Program-made: the position numbers and the translations under genes
NCBI RefSeq assembly: GCF_006864455.1
Contig: NZ_QHLK01000003.1
Location: 1 to 64,000, forward strand
Source: Campylobacter sp. MIT 97-5078
GTDB taxonomy: Bacteria > Campylobacterota > Campylobacteria > Campylobacterales > Campylobacteraceae
Reading direction: 5' to 3'
Length of the DNA: 64,000 bases
The notes under the pieces: generated by a model
Seen by the model: the letters and a program-made list of their open reading frames with translations, nothing else
Told to the model about the DNA's origin: nothing
Database searches by the model: none
Part shown: positions 18,904 through 28,346 of the stretch, one piece after another
Numbering within the stretch: position 1 is the stretch's first letter
Layout: every line of letters begins with the position of its first letter

Positions 18904-19488
18904 ATGCAAGAACTAATACTCTGTGCAGGAGGAAATGAAAATTTTAGCTTTGCAAAAAGTATAGGCATAGGACTTGTGGAACCCTGTTTGAAACTGCCTT
19001 TGCTTTTGCAAGAATTTAAGCCATTAAAGCTTGTTTTTATCGGCACTTGTGGCTTATATGATGAAAAAGATGAACTTTTGCAAATTTATCAAAGTCAGCA
19101 TGCTTTTAATATAGAATTTTCAAAACTCTCAAATGCTTTTTACTCACCAGCACAATGTGAAATAAACTGGGATAAAAAGCTAGAAAAAAAAGAACCTAAT
19201 AAGACTTTGGCTGAATTTGTTTCACAAGAAACATTGAAAAGTAATTCTTCAAATTATATTTGTGCGGATAAAAAAGCAGCAGCTGAGTTTTTAAAACTTG
19301 GTTTAAGGCTTGAAAATATGGAAATTTTCTCTCTTTTAAGTGTAGCAAAATTTTATGAAATAGAACTTGCTTGCTTTTTATGTGCGAGTAATTACTGCGA
19401 TGAAAAAGCTCATGAATCTTTTTTAAAAAACCACATTGAGTGTAAAAAACGCTTGAGTGCATTTTTAGAAGAACAAAACTATATCTAA
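18904..19488 (+). CDS. nucleoside phosphorylase-like protein
   Basis: 194-residue cytoplasmic protein with an AAGA ribosome-binding region before the ATG. The N-terminus ([23 protein letters not shown]) and the late segment [18 protein letters not shown] resemble the substrate-contacting parts of the purine nucleoside phosphorylase / MTAN fold, but the protein is shorter than those enzymes. I recall an uncharacterised protein at this position, before rlmN, in C. jejuni. Activity is not established. It is probably co-transcribed with rlmN, whose TTG start lies 10 bases on. Confidence 0.6.
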   Translation: MQELILCAGGNENFSFAKSIGIGLVEPCLKLPLLLQEFKPLKLVFIGTCGLYDEKDELLQIYQSQHAFNIEFSKLSNAFYSPAQCEINWDKKLEKKEPNKTLAEFVSQETLKSNSSNYICADKKAAAEFLKLGLRLENMEIFSLLSVAKFYEIELACFLCASNYCDEKAHESFLKNHIECKKRLSAFLEEQNYI

Positions 19489-19498
19489 GAGGGTAAAT

Positions 19499-20758
19499 TT
19501 GCAAACATTAGAAAATATACTTGATTTTCAAAGTAAGGATTTAGAGCAAAATTTTCCCCAAAAATTCCGCATAAAGCAAATTTTCCAGTGGATTTATCAA
19601 AAATACGCTGATACTTTTAAAGAGATGAGTTCCCTGCCCTTAAATTTAAGAGAAGAACTTGAAAACAAATACCATTTCAAGCCCTTAGAATGCGTAAAAT
19701 TTGAGCAAAGCAATGATAAAAGCATAAAATATCTTTTCCGCTTAAATGATGGATATTTCATAGAAAGTGTTTTGTTGCCTATGAAAGAAGAAGCCTTTGA
19801 TGAAAAGGGCAAAAGATTACATCATACCCGTTACACTATATGTATAAGCTCGCAAGTAGGCTGTAAATCAGGATGTTCTTTTTGCCTCACAGCCAAAGGC
19901 GGCTTAAAACGTAATCTTAGTGCTGGTGAGATAGTCGCTCAAGTGCTGTGGATCAAAAAGTATAATCATATTCCCTATGAAAGAAGGGTAAATATAGTTT
20001 TTATGGGCATGGGTGAGCCTTTGGATAATCTTAAAAATGTCTCAAAAGCTGTGCAAATTTTAAGCGAAAACGATGGGCTTGCCATCAGCCCTCGCAGACA
20101 AACCATTAGCACAAGCGGACTCGCCAAGCAGATCAAAGAGCTAGGAGAGATGAATTTGGGCGTTTTGCTTGCCATTTCTTTGCACGCGGTTAATGATGAG
20201 CTAAGAAGTGAGCTTATGCCTATCAATAAAGCCTATAATATAGCCTCTATCATGCAAGCTGTGCGTGAATTTCCAGTGGATGCACGAAAAAGGGTAATGT
20301 TTGAATATCTTTTGATAAAGGGCGTTAATGATAAATTAGAACACGCCAAAGAGCTAGTAAAGCTTTTAAATGGCATAAAAGCTAAGGTTAATTTACTGCT
20401 TTTTAATCCTCACGAAGGAAGCATATATGAGCGTCCGAGCCTAGATGATGCGGTGAAATTTCAAGATTTTTTAAGTGCCAAAGGCGTAACTTGCACCATA
20501 AGACAAAGCAAGGGACTTGACATATCAGCAGCTTGCGGGCAGCTTAAAGAAAGAAAAGAACAAGAGCTTAAAATGTGCTCAAACAATGATGAAGACTCAA
20601 AAAATAAAAATCCTATAAAGCCGATTTTACAAGAAGCTAAACGCACAAAACAAAACGCACAAAGTTTGAAAAAACAGAATTTGCAAGAGCAAAATTGCAA
20701 AGATCGAAGTCTTAAAAAACAAATTTCAAAAGAAAAATATAAAAGAGCAAGACTTTAA
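19499..20758 (+). CDS. rlmN: dual-specificity 23S rRNA/tRNA adenine-C2 methyltransferase RlmN with a basic C-terminal tail
   Basis: Radical SAM enzyme that methylates A2503 of 23S rRNA and A37 of some tRNAs. The 4Fe-4S motif is CKSGCSFC near residue 122, MGMGEPLDN lies near 176, and the resolving cysteine is in ISAACGQL near 343. The start is TTG behind an AGAGGGT site. The protein is 419 residues. The family core ends near residue 355, and the remaining 60 or so residues are Lys/Gln/Asn-rich with a partial repeat SLKKQN ... SLKKQI. That tail is unusual for RlmN and may add RNA contacts or be slippage-derived junk. Confidence 0.92.
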   Translation: MQTLENILDFQSKDLEQNFPQKFRIKQIFQWIYQKYADTFKEMSSLPLNLREELENKYHFKPLECVKFEQSNDKSIKYLFRLNDGYFIESVLLPMKEEAFDEKGKRLHHTRYTICISSQVGCKSGCSFCLTAKGGLKRNLSAGEIVAQVLWIKKYNHIPYERRVNIVFMGMGEPLDNLKNVSKAVQILSENDGLAISPRRQTISTSGLAKQIKELGEMNLGVLLAISLHAVNDELRSELMPINKAYNIASIMQAVREFPVDARKRVMFEYLLIKGVNDKLEHAKELVKLLNGIKAKVNLLLFNPHEGSIYERPSLDDAVKFQDFLSAKGVTCTIRQSKGLDISAACGQLKERKEQELKMCSNNDEDSKNKNPIKPILQEAKRTKQNAQSLKKQNLQEQNCKDRSLKKQISKEKYKRARL

Positions 20759-20827
20759 GGATCGTAGCTTGACAAATTAAAATTCAAACAAAACTAGCTT
20801 AAAAATAAAACTAAAAGGAAAGACAAA

Positions 20828-20926
20828 ATGACTTTTTTAGATATAGCTGAATTGATTTTTATCTCTATAGTTGTGATTGTAGGTGTTGTAGGGATAGTTT
20901 TGGTGCTGAAAAATGAAAAAAGATAG
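20828..20926 (+). CDS. 32-residue single-pass membrane peptide
   Basis: An ATG preceded by AAAGGAAAG opens a 32-codon frame: MTFLDIAELIF, then an unbroken hydrophobic stretch rich in Ile and Val to about residue 27, ending KNEKR. It has one transmembrane helix with a positive cytoplasmic tail. I recall a similarly tiny hydrophobic protein after rlmN in C. jejuni, which suggests conservation. Function is unknown; it could be a membrane-complex subunit or regulator. Confidence 0.7.
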   Translation: MTFLDIAELIFISIVVIVGVVGIVLVLKNEKR

Positions 20927-21021
20927 ACTTGAAAAATTCAAAATTTAACCTATATCAAGAATGAGAGCTAAAAATAAAGCTAAGATAAAGTTCAAAATTT
21001 GAAATTAAATCTTAGAGAAAA

Positions 21022-21469
21022 ATGTTTACACTCTTGTTAAAATTACTCATCTGCTGTATGCTTGCATGGTGATAGGGTATTTAATCTATGATTTTTTTAT
21101 CTTTTCTCGTTTTTAAGAAGAGCCACAGCGAAGCAGAATTTATCAAGCTCAAAAGAGAGCTTTTAAAACCAAGCACTTTGATCTTAGGACAAGCTTTTTT
21201 GCTTTTGCTTTGTAGCGAGGCTTTACTTGCAAGTTTTTATCTTGGCGAAACACTTGGCTGGCTTAAAAACACTTTTCAAAAATTCTTAGTCTTTAAGATA
21301 GGTTTCATTAGTTTGCTTTTTGTTTTTATACCTATTTGTTTTTACATGTTTGTGCTTAAAAAAAGTGATCTTGTGCGGAAATTTTTCTCATCATCTTGCT
21401 CTTGTCATCTGCCTTATCGCTTTAATTATTGTAAAATTGATGTTTTTTGTTCTAAAAAGTTTCTCGTGA
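21022..21469 (+). pseudogene. frameshifted four-helix membrane protein gene, possibly CopD-like
   Basis: Coding sense runs through three frames. It starts MFTLLLKLLICCMLAW at 21022, moves to VIGYLIYDFFIFSRF near 21069, then to KKSHSEAEFIKLKRELLKPS and two hydrophobic helices (21115-21390). It ends HHLALVICLIALIIVKLMFF near 21392-21455. Two of the three shifts lie at runs of five T. Joined, this is a protein of about 148 residues with four membrane helices. The N-terminal pattern resembles small CopD/DUF-type membrane proteins, which I cannot confirm. The longest open piece is 21088-21513, but its last 30 residues are out of frame. Confidence 0.65.
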
Positions 21470-21563
21470 AACAAAAATTTGAGTTTCTTTTTAGCAAATT
21501 TAAGCTAAAATAATGAAGTTTTTTGTATTTAGAAATCACTTTGATGTATAAAAGGAAAATGAG

Positions 21564-22703
21564 ATGAAAAAAATATGCAGTTTTGCTCTTATATCACTTA
21601 TTGCGACAAACTCGCTCGAGGCTTTAGAATTTAATGAAGTCGGACACAAGGCAATGGGTATGGGCGGAGTTGGTGTAGCGTTAAAAAGCAATCCTTACGC
21701 TATCTTTTACAATCCAGCCCTCATCTCTGCAAATGACGCTACACGCATGGGTTATAGCATAGGTGTAGAAGCTGAGCATAAAAATTTATTCGAAGCATTT
21801 AATTTCGATTTTAACAATATTCAAAATATTTCGTATTTTAACAACTTGCTTAAAGAAAATTTTGCTCGTGTAAAAATGCAAGGTACTTGGGCTTTTAAAG
21901 CTCCTGATATTTTACCTTTAGGTGATGTTGCTTTGGGTTACTCGCAAAGTATTTATGCTGTAGCTGGATTTTCGGGGCAATTGCCTGCTAATGTTACAAA
22001 TATTGGTGATAATGTAGATTTTCACTTGAGACGTTTAAGTGTTATGGAATTACCGCTTTCTTATGCACTTTCTTTGGACTCTACGCTTGGTAAATTAAGT
22101 TGGGGTGCAGCGGTAAAATTTATGCGTTTAAGCAATGTTCAAACTTCTCGAAAGCTTTTAACTACGGATTCGAAGGGCGATATACAAGATGATATTATCG
22201 ATACGATCAAAGGAAGCGATGCAAGGAGCGACAATAATTTTGGTATCGACTTTGGCTTTAGCTACTCCCCTGCTTATACACCTGATTTTACCTTCGCTCT
22301 TGTGGGTAAAAATCTCAACACGCCTCAATTTAACTTTAAAAATAATGGCAAGCTTACCATTTATCCTCAAGCAAGACTTGGTTTAGCTTATGATCTTAGC
22401 GATCATCTTAGCCTCGCAGCTGATGCGGATTTAACGGAAAATCTAATGCTTACTCCAACAGGTATGCCAAAGCAAAAAAGTCAAAAAATCGGTATTGGTA
22501 TAGATGCACATGCCATGTTTTTTGACGCAAGGGCTGGTATTTCTAAGGATTTAAGACAAGACAATGGAGCGATTGTCAGTTTTGGTATGGGCTTTGGCTT
22601 TTTGGATTTGGGCGTAGCTGTTGCGACTGAAAGGGCGAAGGTTGCGGGGACGAATTATCCAAGATATTTTTCAGTGCAACTTGGTGGAAGCTTTGAGTTT
22701 TGA
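21564..22703 (+). CDS. outer-membrane beta-barrel protein, TraF/FadL-like
   Basis: 379-residue exported protein with a Sec signal peptide (MKKICSFALISLIATNSLEA). The mature start FNEVGHKAMGMGGVGVALKSNPYAIFYNPALIS has the glycine-rich pattern and NPA motif of the TraF_2 / OmpP1-FadL superfamily. The rest alternates polar and aromatic residues as in a beta-barrel, and it ends in a C-terminal phenylalanine (GGSFEF), the signal for outer-membrane insertion. Its ligand is unknown. It has its own AAAGGAAAATGAG ribosome-binding region and stands between two decayed membrane-protein genes. Confidence 0.8.
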   Translation: MKKICSFALISLIATNSLEALEFNEVGHKAMGMGGVGVALKSNPYAIFYNPALISANDATRMGYSIGVEAEHKNLFEAFNFDFNNIQNISYFNNLLKENFARVKMQGTWAFKAPDILPLGDVALGYSQSIYAVAGFSGQLPANVTNIGDNVDFHLRRLSVMELPLSYALSLDSTLGKLSWGAAVKFMRLSNVQTSRKLLTTDSKGDIQDDIIDTIKGSDARSDNNFGIDFGFSYSPAYTPDFTFALVGKNLNTPQFNFKNNGKLTIYPQARLGLAYDLSDHLSLAADADLTENLMLTPTGMPKQKSQKIGIGIDAHAMFFDARAGISKDLRQDNGAIVSFGMGFGFLDLGVAVATERAKVAGTNYPRYFSVQLGGSFEF

Positions 22704-22719
22704 ATACTCAAAGCCTTTT
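22690..22719 (+). terminator. hairpin terminator overlapping the outer-membrane protein stop
   Basis: GCTTTGAG at 22690-22697 pairs with CTCAAAGC at 22707-22714 across a 9-base loop that contains the stop codon. CTTTTG follows. Confidence 0.6.
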
Positions 22720-22733
22720 GAAGTCTTAAAAAT

Positions 22734-23330
22734 TTAAACCTTAAGTCTTTCTTCTTTCTTGTGTTTTATCTTTCTCTTAGAATTTGTATCCAAATATAAA
22801 TAAGGCTTAAATAAACTAAAGCTCCAAAAAAATAATTTGAAAAAAGCAAAAGCAAATACAAGGCTGATCAAAAATACTCCAACTGTGTATATCTTGCTTC
22901 TTTTAAAAGTTTAAAATAAGATATGATATAAGTCGTGATGAGAAAAAAGCTAATCTCATAAAAAGTCATTAATACATCGCTAAACTCTATAAGATTATTT
23001 GTTAAAAACGACACTTTATCCTTTTCTTTTTTTATGATATTTTTTCTTGATTTTATTATTAAATGGAAGATTGTAAATTCCAATACGCATAAAGATAAAC
23101 AAAAATATGATAGTAAGTATTATAATATACTCATATTTAAAAAAGCTGAAAACACAATTTTACAAAAAGATAAGCTTGATTTATTCTCTTTCTCTAACTT
23201 TTAACTTCACTCTTATAACCATCACAAAAAAAGTATAAAATGCCTAAAGTTACACTGAAATGACTTGTATAAGCAAAGGCAAAAAAGATAAAATAAAGCT
23301 AAAAAGAGTGCTGTTAAGTCGTATTTTGTT
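22734..23330 (-). pseudogene. decayed multi-helix membrane protein gene
   Basis: Minus-strand coding sense survives in pieces in different frames. From upstream down they are AFAYTSHFSVTLGILYFFCDG (about 23280-23215), YEYIIILTIIFLFIFMRIGIY (about 23135-23070), SFLTNNLIEFSDVLMTFYE and a helix (23010-22890), then GVFLISLVFAFAFFKLFFW and a basic tail ending KKEERLKV at 22734. Together they suggest an integral membrane protein of about 190 residues with five or six helices. I cannot name the family. Only a 71-residue piece (22868-23083) is still open. Confidence 0.6.
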
Positions 23331-23592
23331 TGCTTAGGAGAGTTTGATATTTGTCAAAACATAAAGCTCAATTAAACTAAATACAAGAGCTGTAATTTGA
23401 ATTATTTCCATACTTGATTCAGGACATATTGCTCTTTATTTTTAAGCTAAAAATAAACAAAATTTCTCAAAACTTAATGTAAAAATTTAAAAACATACAA
23501 ACACAATTTTTATAAATATGAAAATTTAGCTCATTAAATTATTTATAACATTTTATTGAAAACTAATATTATAATAATATATTAAAATAAAC
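23331..23592. other. AT-rich non-coding gap
   Basis: No convincing coding frame or RNA gene. It separates the decayed membrane gene from the RluA-type synthase. Confidence 0.4.
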
Positions 23593-24516
23593 TTAAGCTA
23601 AAGCATTTAAAAACTCTGTTTTTATATCTTTTTGTGAATAAAAGTCAAATTCCTCATTCTCAAATCGAAATTTCAAGCGATATGAATGAAGGCACAATCT
23701 ACTTGCCCCACAAAGTTTTTGAAGTTCTTGCAAGCTTAATTTTTCATCAAGTATGTTTTCAATCTCTGGTTTTGAAAGTCCATACAGAGTTTCGCCCAAG
23801 ATACTATGTTTCACATGGAACAAATGCAAGCGAAGTTGGTGTTGTCTGCCCGTTTTGGGCTTACATAAGAGCAAAGAAACATTGTGCGTTTGAAAAAACT
23901 CAAGTCTTTCAAATTCACTTTTTGTCTCTTTTCCACCTTTGCTTACAGGACAAATTTGCATTCTTGTTTTTATATCATCATACTTTTTGCTTAAAGCCAA
24001 AGGTGCATTGACACTAAAATTTAAAGCTGTTTTTCCACGCACGAGAGCAAGGTATTCTTTGTGAATTTCTTTATTTTCAAACATTTTTTTAAGTTTTTTT
24101 GCTGTGAATTGATTTTTCGCTACGAGTATAAGTCCGCTTGTTTGTTTATCAAGTCTGTGAGCTACACAGGCTTTTTTACCCCACAAATGCCAAATTTCAT
24201 CACACAAACTATACTTACAATGCCTTCCATTTGGATGGCTTAAAACTCCGCTTTCTTTATCAAAAAGGGCAAAATTTTCATTCTCAAAAACAGGTTTAAT
24301 TCCACGCGGTTTGCTCTCATACTTCACAAGTTCGATTAAGCCTTGAATTTGAGCATTTTTTTGCTTAATAATTTGCCCATTACATAGGACTTTGCTTGTA
24401 TCTATGAGTCTTTGAGCCTCGTTCATAGAGATATTTAAGGTGTCTATAAGCACTCTAAATATGGGTAATTCATTGTTTGAAGCTAAATTTACTAATTTAA
24501 TTTTCGTGTAAGCCAA
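23593..24516 (-). CDS. RNA pseudouridine synthase, RluA family
   Basis: 307 residues. An N-terminal S4-like segment (LINDTS-type, ISMNEAQRLIDTSKVLCNG near residue 30) leads into the RluA catalytic core with the active aspartate in AHRLDKQTSGLIL near 118. GRQHQLRLH near 221 is the second family signature. It modifies uridines in rRNA or tRNA; which ones cannot be assigned. It diverges from purB over an 83-base AT-rich gap, the arrangement I recall from C. jejuni. Confidence 0.9.
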   Translation of the reverse strand: MAYTKIKLVNLASNNELPIFRVLIDTLNISMNEAQRLIDTSKVLCNGQIIKQKNAQIQGLIELVKYESKPRGIKPVFENENFALFDKESGVLSHPNGRHCKYSLCDEIWHLWGKKACVAHRLDKQTSGLILVAKNQFTAKKLKKMFENKEIHKEYLALVRGKTALNFSVNAPLALSKKYDDIKTRMQICPVSKGGKETKSEFERLEFFQTHNVSLLLCKPKTGRQHQLRLHLFHVKHSILGETLYGLSKPEIENILDEKLSLQELQKLCGASRLCLHSYRLKFRFENEEFDFYSQKDIKTEFLNALA

Positions 24517-24599
24517 GTTTAACCTTTTTTAAAATTTTGTTTAGTTAAAATACCATTTTTTATTTCAAAAATTATAACATAACTCAAGGAACAAAGAAA

Positions 24600-25934
24600 A
24601 TGGTTGAACGATACAGCAGAAAAGAAATGGCGAGCAAATGGGACTTAAATGCAAAATATAACGCTTGGCTAAAAGTTGAACTTGCTGCAGTTAAGGCTTG
24701 GAACAAGCTTGGTTTTATCAGCGATGAGGATTGTGAAAAAATCATTAAAAACGCCAAATTTAACATACAAAGAATTGATGAGATTGAAAAAGAAACAAAG
24801 CATGATGTTATCGCTTTCTTAACCTCAGTAAGTGAGAGTTTGGGCGAAGAAAGTCGTTTTTTACATTTTGGTATGACAAGCTCTGATTGTATCGACACGG
24901 CTGTGGCTTTACAGATCAAAGAAAGCCTAGAGCTTATCTTAAAGGACTTATATGAACTTTTAGCTAATATCAAAGCAAAGGCTTTAGAGCATAAATTTAC
25001 GCTTATGGTAGGCAGAAGTCATGGAATTCATGGCGAACCTATTACTTTTGGCTTGAGTTTGGGCGTATTTTATGACGAATTAAAGCATTCAAAAAAATTG
25101 CTTGAACAAGCTCAAGAAATGATTTCTTATGGCAAAATAAGCGGAGCAATGGGAAATTTTGCTCATGCTCCACTCAAGCTAGAAGAAGAAGTATGTAAAG
25201 AACTTGGCTTAAAACCAGCCCCAATTTCAAATCAAATTATTCAAAGAGATCGCTACGCTGCAGTGATTTCAGCCCTAGCCATACTAGCAGCAAGTTGTGA
25301 AAAAATCGCTATAAATATAAGGCACTTGCAAAGAACAGAAGTCTATGAGGCTGAAGAGTTTTTCTCTAAAGGACAAAAAGGTAGTTCAGCCATGCCTCAC
25401 AAAAGAAATCCAGTTTTAAGTGAGAATATTACTGGACTTTGTAGAGTTATTCGCTCTTTTGTTACTCCAGCCTTAGAAAATGTAGCTTTATGGCATGAAA
25501 GAGATATTAGCCATTCAAGTGTAGAGCGATTTATCTTGCCAGATGCCTTTATCACAACTGATTTTATGCTTATTCGCCTAAGTGATTTAATCAAAAATTT
25601 ACTCGTATATCCAGAGAATATGATGAAAAATCTCAATCTCACAGGTGGACTTGTCTTTTCTCAACGCGTGCTTTTAGAGCTTCCATTTAAGGGCATGAGC
25701 AGAGAAGCTGCTTATAAAATCGTGCAAAGAAATGCCATGAAAGTGTGGCAGGACTTGCAAAATGGTAAAAGTGCTTTAAATGAAAACGGCGAGAGCTTGT
25801 TTTTGCAAAGCTTGCTTGAAGATGAAGAGCTAAGACAAAAGCTTGACGAATTAAGCATTCGGGCTTGTTTTGATTATAGCTATTATACAAAAAATGTTGA
25901 AGCTATCTTAAAACGCGTTTTTGATGAAAAATAA
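24600..25934 (+). CDS. purB: adenylosuccinate lyase
   Basis: Catalyses two fumarate-releasing steps of purine synthesis (SAICAR to AICAR, and adenylosuccinate to AMP). It is a cytoplasmic tetramer. The 444-residue protein has the fumarase/aspartase superfamily signature GSSAMPHKRNP near residue 261, the catalytic GRSHGIHGEPI near 138 and TSSDCIDTA near 92. An AAGGA site lies before the ATG. It is followed by nrdA after 24 bases, so nucleotide synthesis genes are grouped. Confidence 0.96.
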   Translation: MVERYSRKEMASKWDLNAKYNAWLKVELAAVKAWNKLGFISDEDCEKIIKNAKFNIQRIDEIEKETKHDVIAFLTSVSESLGEESRFLHFGMTSSDCIDTAVALQIKESLELILKDLYELLANIKAKALEHKFTLMVGRSHGIHGEPITFGLSLGVFYDELKHSKKLLEQAQEMISYGKISGAMGNFAHAPLKLEEEVCKELGLKPAPISNQIIQRDRYAAVISALAILAASCEKIAINIRHLQRTEVYEAEEFFSKGQKGSSAMPHKRNPVLSENITGLCRVIRSFVTPALENVALWHERDISHSSVERFILPDAFITTDFMLIRLSDLIKNLLVYPENMMKNLNLTGGLVFSQRVLLELPFKGMSREAAYKIVQRNAMKVWQDLQNGKSALNENGESLFLQSLLEDEELRQKLDELSIRACFDYSYYTKNVEAILKRVFDEK

Positions 25935-25958
25935 ATTAAAACAAAGAAAGGTTTAGCT

Positions 25959-28328
25959 ATGAAGGTAATTAAAAGAAACGGACGCACAGAAGAACTTGAC
26001 ATCTCAAAGATCAAAAAATGCACTGGTGATGCGGTAAAAGGACTTGATGGAGTCAATGTCAGCGAGCTTGAACTTGATGCAAAAATTCAGTTTCGAGATG
26101 GTATAAGCACAGATGAAATTCAAAAAACCTTGATTAAAACAGCAGTTGAAAAGATAGATGTGGATTGTCCTAATTATAGCTTTGTTGCAGCTCGTTTGTT
26201 TTTGTATAGCTTGTATAAAAAAGTAAGTGGAATTAACCGCTACAATCACTTGCGTGAATACTTTGAAAAAGGTGAAGCGACTGGGCGCATTTTACTTGGA
26301 CTCAAAGAAAAATACGATTTGGACGATTTAAATGAGTATATCAAGCCAGAACGAGATATGCAATTTACTTATCTTGGTATAAAAACCCTTTATGATCGCT
26401 ATTTGATAAAAGACGGCAAAGGCGAACCTATAGAACTACCTCAGCATATGTTTATGGGTATAGCAATGTTTTTAGCTCAAAATGAGTTCAATCCCCAAGA
26501 ATGGGCAAAGAAATTTTATGATTTAATCTCTAAATTTGAAGTTATGCTAGCTACTCCAACCCTTTCAAATGCTCGCACCACAAGGCATCAACTCAGCTCT
26601 TGTTACATAGGAAGTGCACCTGATAATATAGAAGGTATTTTTGATAGTTATAAAGAAATGGCATTGCTTTCTAAATTTGGTGGTGGTATAGGCTGGGATT
26701 GGAGTAAAGTGCGTGCTATGGGCGGAAGCATAGATGGGCACAAAAACGCTGCAGGGGGTATTATACCTTTTTTAAAAATCACTAATGATATAGCTGTGGC
26801 TGTAGATCAACTTGGCACAAGAAAAGGAGCCATTGCTGTATATATAGAAACTTGGCATATGGATATTAACGATTTTATTGATTTGCGTAAAAATTCTGGT
26901 GAAGAAAGAAGAAGGGCTCATGAGCTTTTTCCAGCTTTGTGGATCAATGATTTGTTTATGAAAAGAATAAAAGCTAATGATAAATGGACTCTATTTGATC
27001 CAGCCGATACGCCTGATTTGTGCGAACTCTATGGGGTTGAGTTTGAAAAACGTTATGAAGAATACGAAAAAGACACAAGCATAAGCAAAGAAATCGTCGA
27101 TGCAAAAGAGCTTTGGAAAAAGATATTGCTCAATTATTTTGAAAGTGGTATGCCATTTTTATGCTTCAAAGACACAGCAAATCGCACTAATCCAAATTCA
27201 CATACTGGCATTATCAGAAGCTCAAATTTATGCACGGAAATTTTTCAAAATACCCAGCCAAATTATTATCAAATTAAAATCGTATTTGATGATAAAAGCG
27301 AACTTCACCTAGATGAAAATGAAGAAGTCAAGATCGACGGAGGTATCACCAAACTTGCGAAAAAAGTTTCTACTCTTGATTATATGGGTGGTAAAAAAGT
27401 CTATATAGTTGAAAAATTCAAAAATGACGGCAAAACTGCTGTTTGCAATCTAGCAAGCATAAATTTAAGTAAAATCTACAAAAAAGAAGATATCCAAAGA
27501 GTAGTTCCAACAGCTGTTCGAATGCTTGATAATGTTATCGATCTTAATTTTTATCCACACGCTAAAGTAAAAGATACGAATTTAAAATCCCGCTCTATAG
27601 GACTTGGCGTAATGGGAGAAGCACAAATGCTTGCTGAAGCACAAATTCACTGGGGCAGTGAAGAACATTTTGAAAAGATTGACAAGATTATGGAGATGAT
27701 TAGTTTTGAAGCCATACAAGCAAGCTCAAATTTAGCTCTTGAAAAAGGAGCGTATCCAGACTTTAAAGGCAGCAGCTGGAGTAGGGGGATTTTCCCAATT
27801 GACACAGCAAGCGATAAAGCTAAAGCACTCACTTTAAGAGAAGGGCTTTTTAATCAAAGCGAATGTGATTGGGATAAGCTTAAGGAAAAGGTTAAAAAAG
27901 ATGGTATGAGAAATGGCTATTTAATGGCGATCGCACCAACTTCAAGCATATCTATACTTGTAGGCACTACCCAAACTATAGAGCCTATATACAAAAGGAA
28001 ATGGTTTGAGCAAAACTTAAGCGGAATGATTCCTGTTGTGGTGCCAAATTTAAGCCTTGATACTTGGCAATACTATATTTCAGCTTATGAAATCGATCAA
28101 AAACTCTTGGTTAAAGCTGCAGCTGTGCGTGGTAAATGGATTGATCAAGGACAAAGTTTAAATATCTTTATGAGCTTGGATAAGGCAAGTGGAGGCTATC
28201 TTAACGAAATTTACACTCTTGCTCATGAACTTGGGGTAAAATCAACTTATTACTTAAGAAGCGAAAGTCCAGACAGCGAAAAAGTAAATGTAGCTGATCG
28301 TAGCATAGAATGTGAAGGTTGTCAGTAA
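25959..28328 (+). CDS. nrdA: ribonucleoside-diphosphate reductase, alpha (large) subunit
   Basis: Class Ia ribonucleotide reductase large subunit, 789 residues, which reduces NDPs to dNDPs with the radical supplied by NrdB. It has an N-terminal ATP-cone (MKVIKRNGRTEELD), an active-site cysteine in LSSCYIGSAPDN near residue 217, NLCTEIFQ near 423, and the C-terminal redox cysteines in ECEGCQ at the very end. Length is normal. It follows purB with an AAAGAAAGG site. Its partner nrdB is in this window at 35143. Confidence 0.96.
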   Translation: MKVIKRNGRTEELDISKIKKCTGDAVKGLDGVNVSELELDAKIQFRDGISTDEIQKTLIKTAVEKIDVDCPNYSFVAARLFLYSLYKKVSGINRYNHLREYFEKGEATGRILLGLKEKYDLDDLNEYIKPERDMQFTYLGIKTLYDRYLIKDGKGEPIELPQHMFMGIAMFLAQNEFNPQEWAKKFYDLISKFEVMLATPTLSNARTTRHQLSSCYIGSAPDNIEGIFDSYKEMALLSKFGGGIGWDWSKVRAMGGSIDGHKNAAGGIIPFLKITNDIAVAVDQLGTRKGAIAVYIETWHMDINDFIDLRKNSGEERRRAHELFPALWINDLFMKRIKANDKWTLFDPADTPDLCELYGVEFEKRYEEYEKDTSISKEIVDAKELWKKILLNYFESGMPFLCFKDTANRTNPNSHTGIIRSSNLCTEIFQNTQPNYYQIKIVFDDKSELHLDENEEVKIDGGITKLAKKVSTLDYMGGKKVYIVEKFKNDGKTAVCNLASINLSKIYKKEDIQRVVPTAVRMLDNVIDLNFYPHAKVKDTNLKSRSIGLGVMGEAQMLAEAQIHWGSEEHFEKIDKIMEMISFEAIQASSNLALEKGAYPDFKGSSWSRGIFPIDTASDKAKALTLREGLFNQSECDWDKLKEKVKKDGMRNGYLMAIAPTSSISILVGTTQTIEPIYKRKWFEQNLSGMIPVVVPNLSLDTWQYYISAYEIDQKLLVKAAAVRGKWIDQGQSLNIFMSLDKASGGYLNEIYTLAHELGVKSTYYLRSESPDSEKVNVADRSIECEGCQ

Positions 28329-28346
28329 AAAAGAGGAGGCTTTAAA

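Noticed and set aside
19196-19504. Minus-strand 102-codon frame
   Set aside because: It overlaps the nucleoside phosphorylase-like gene and has no coding logic or start site.
21088-21513. 141-codon ORF taken as an intact gene
   Set aside because: Its last 30 residues are cysteine-rich and unlike the rest, while the neighbouring frame continues the helix pattern. It is part of a frameshifted gene.
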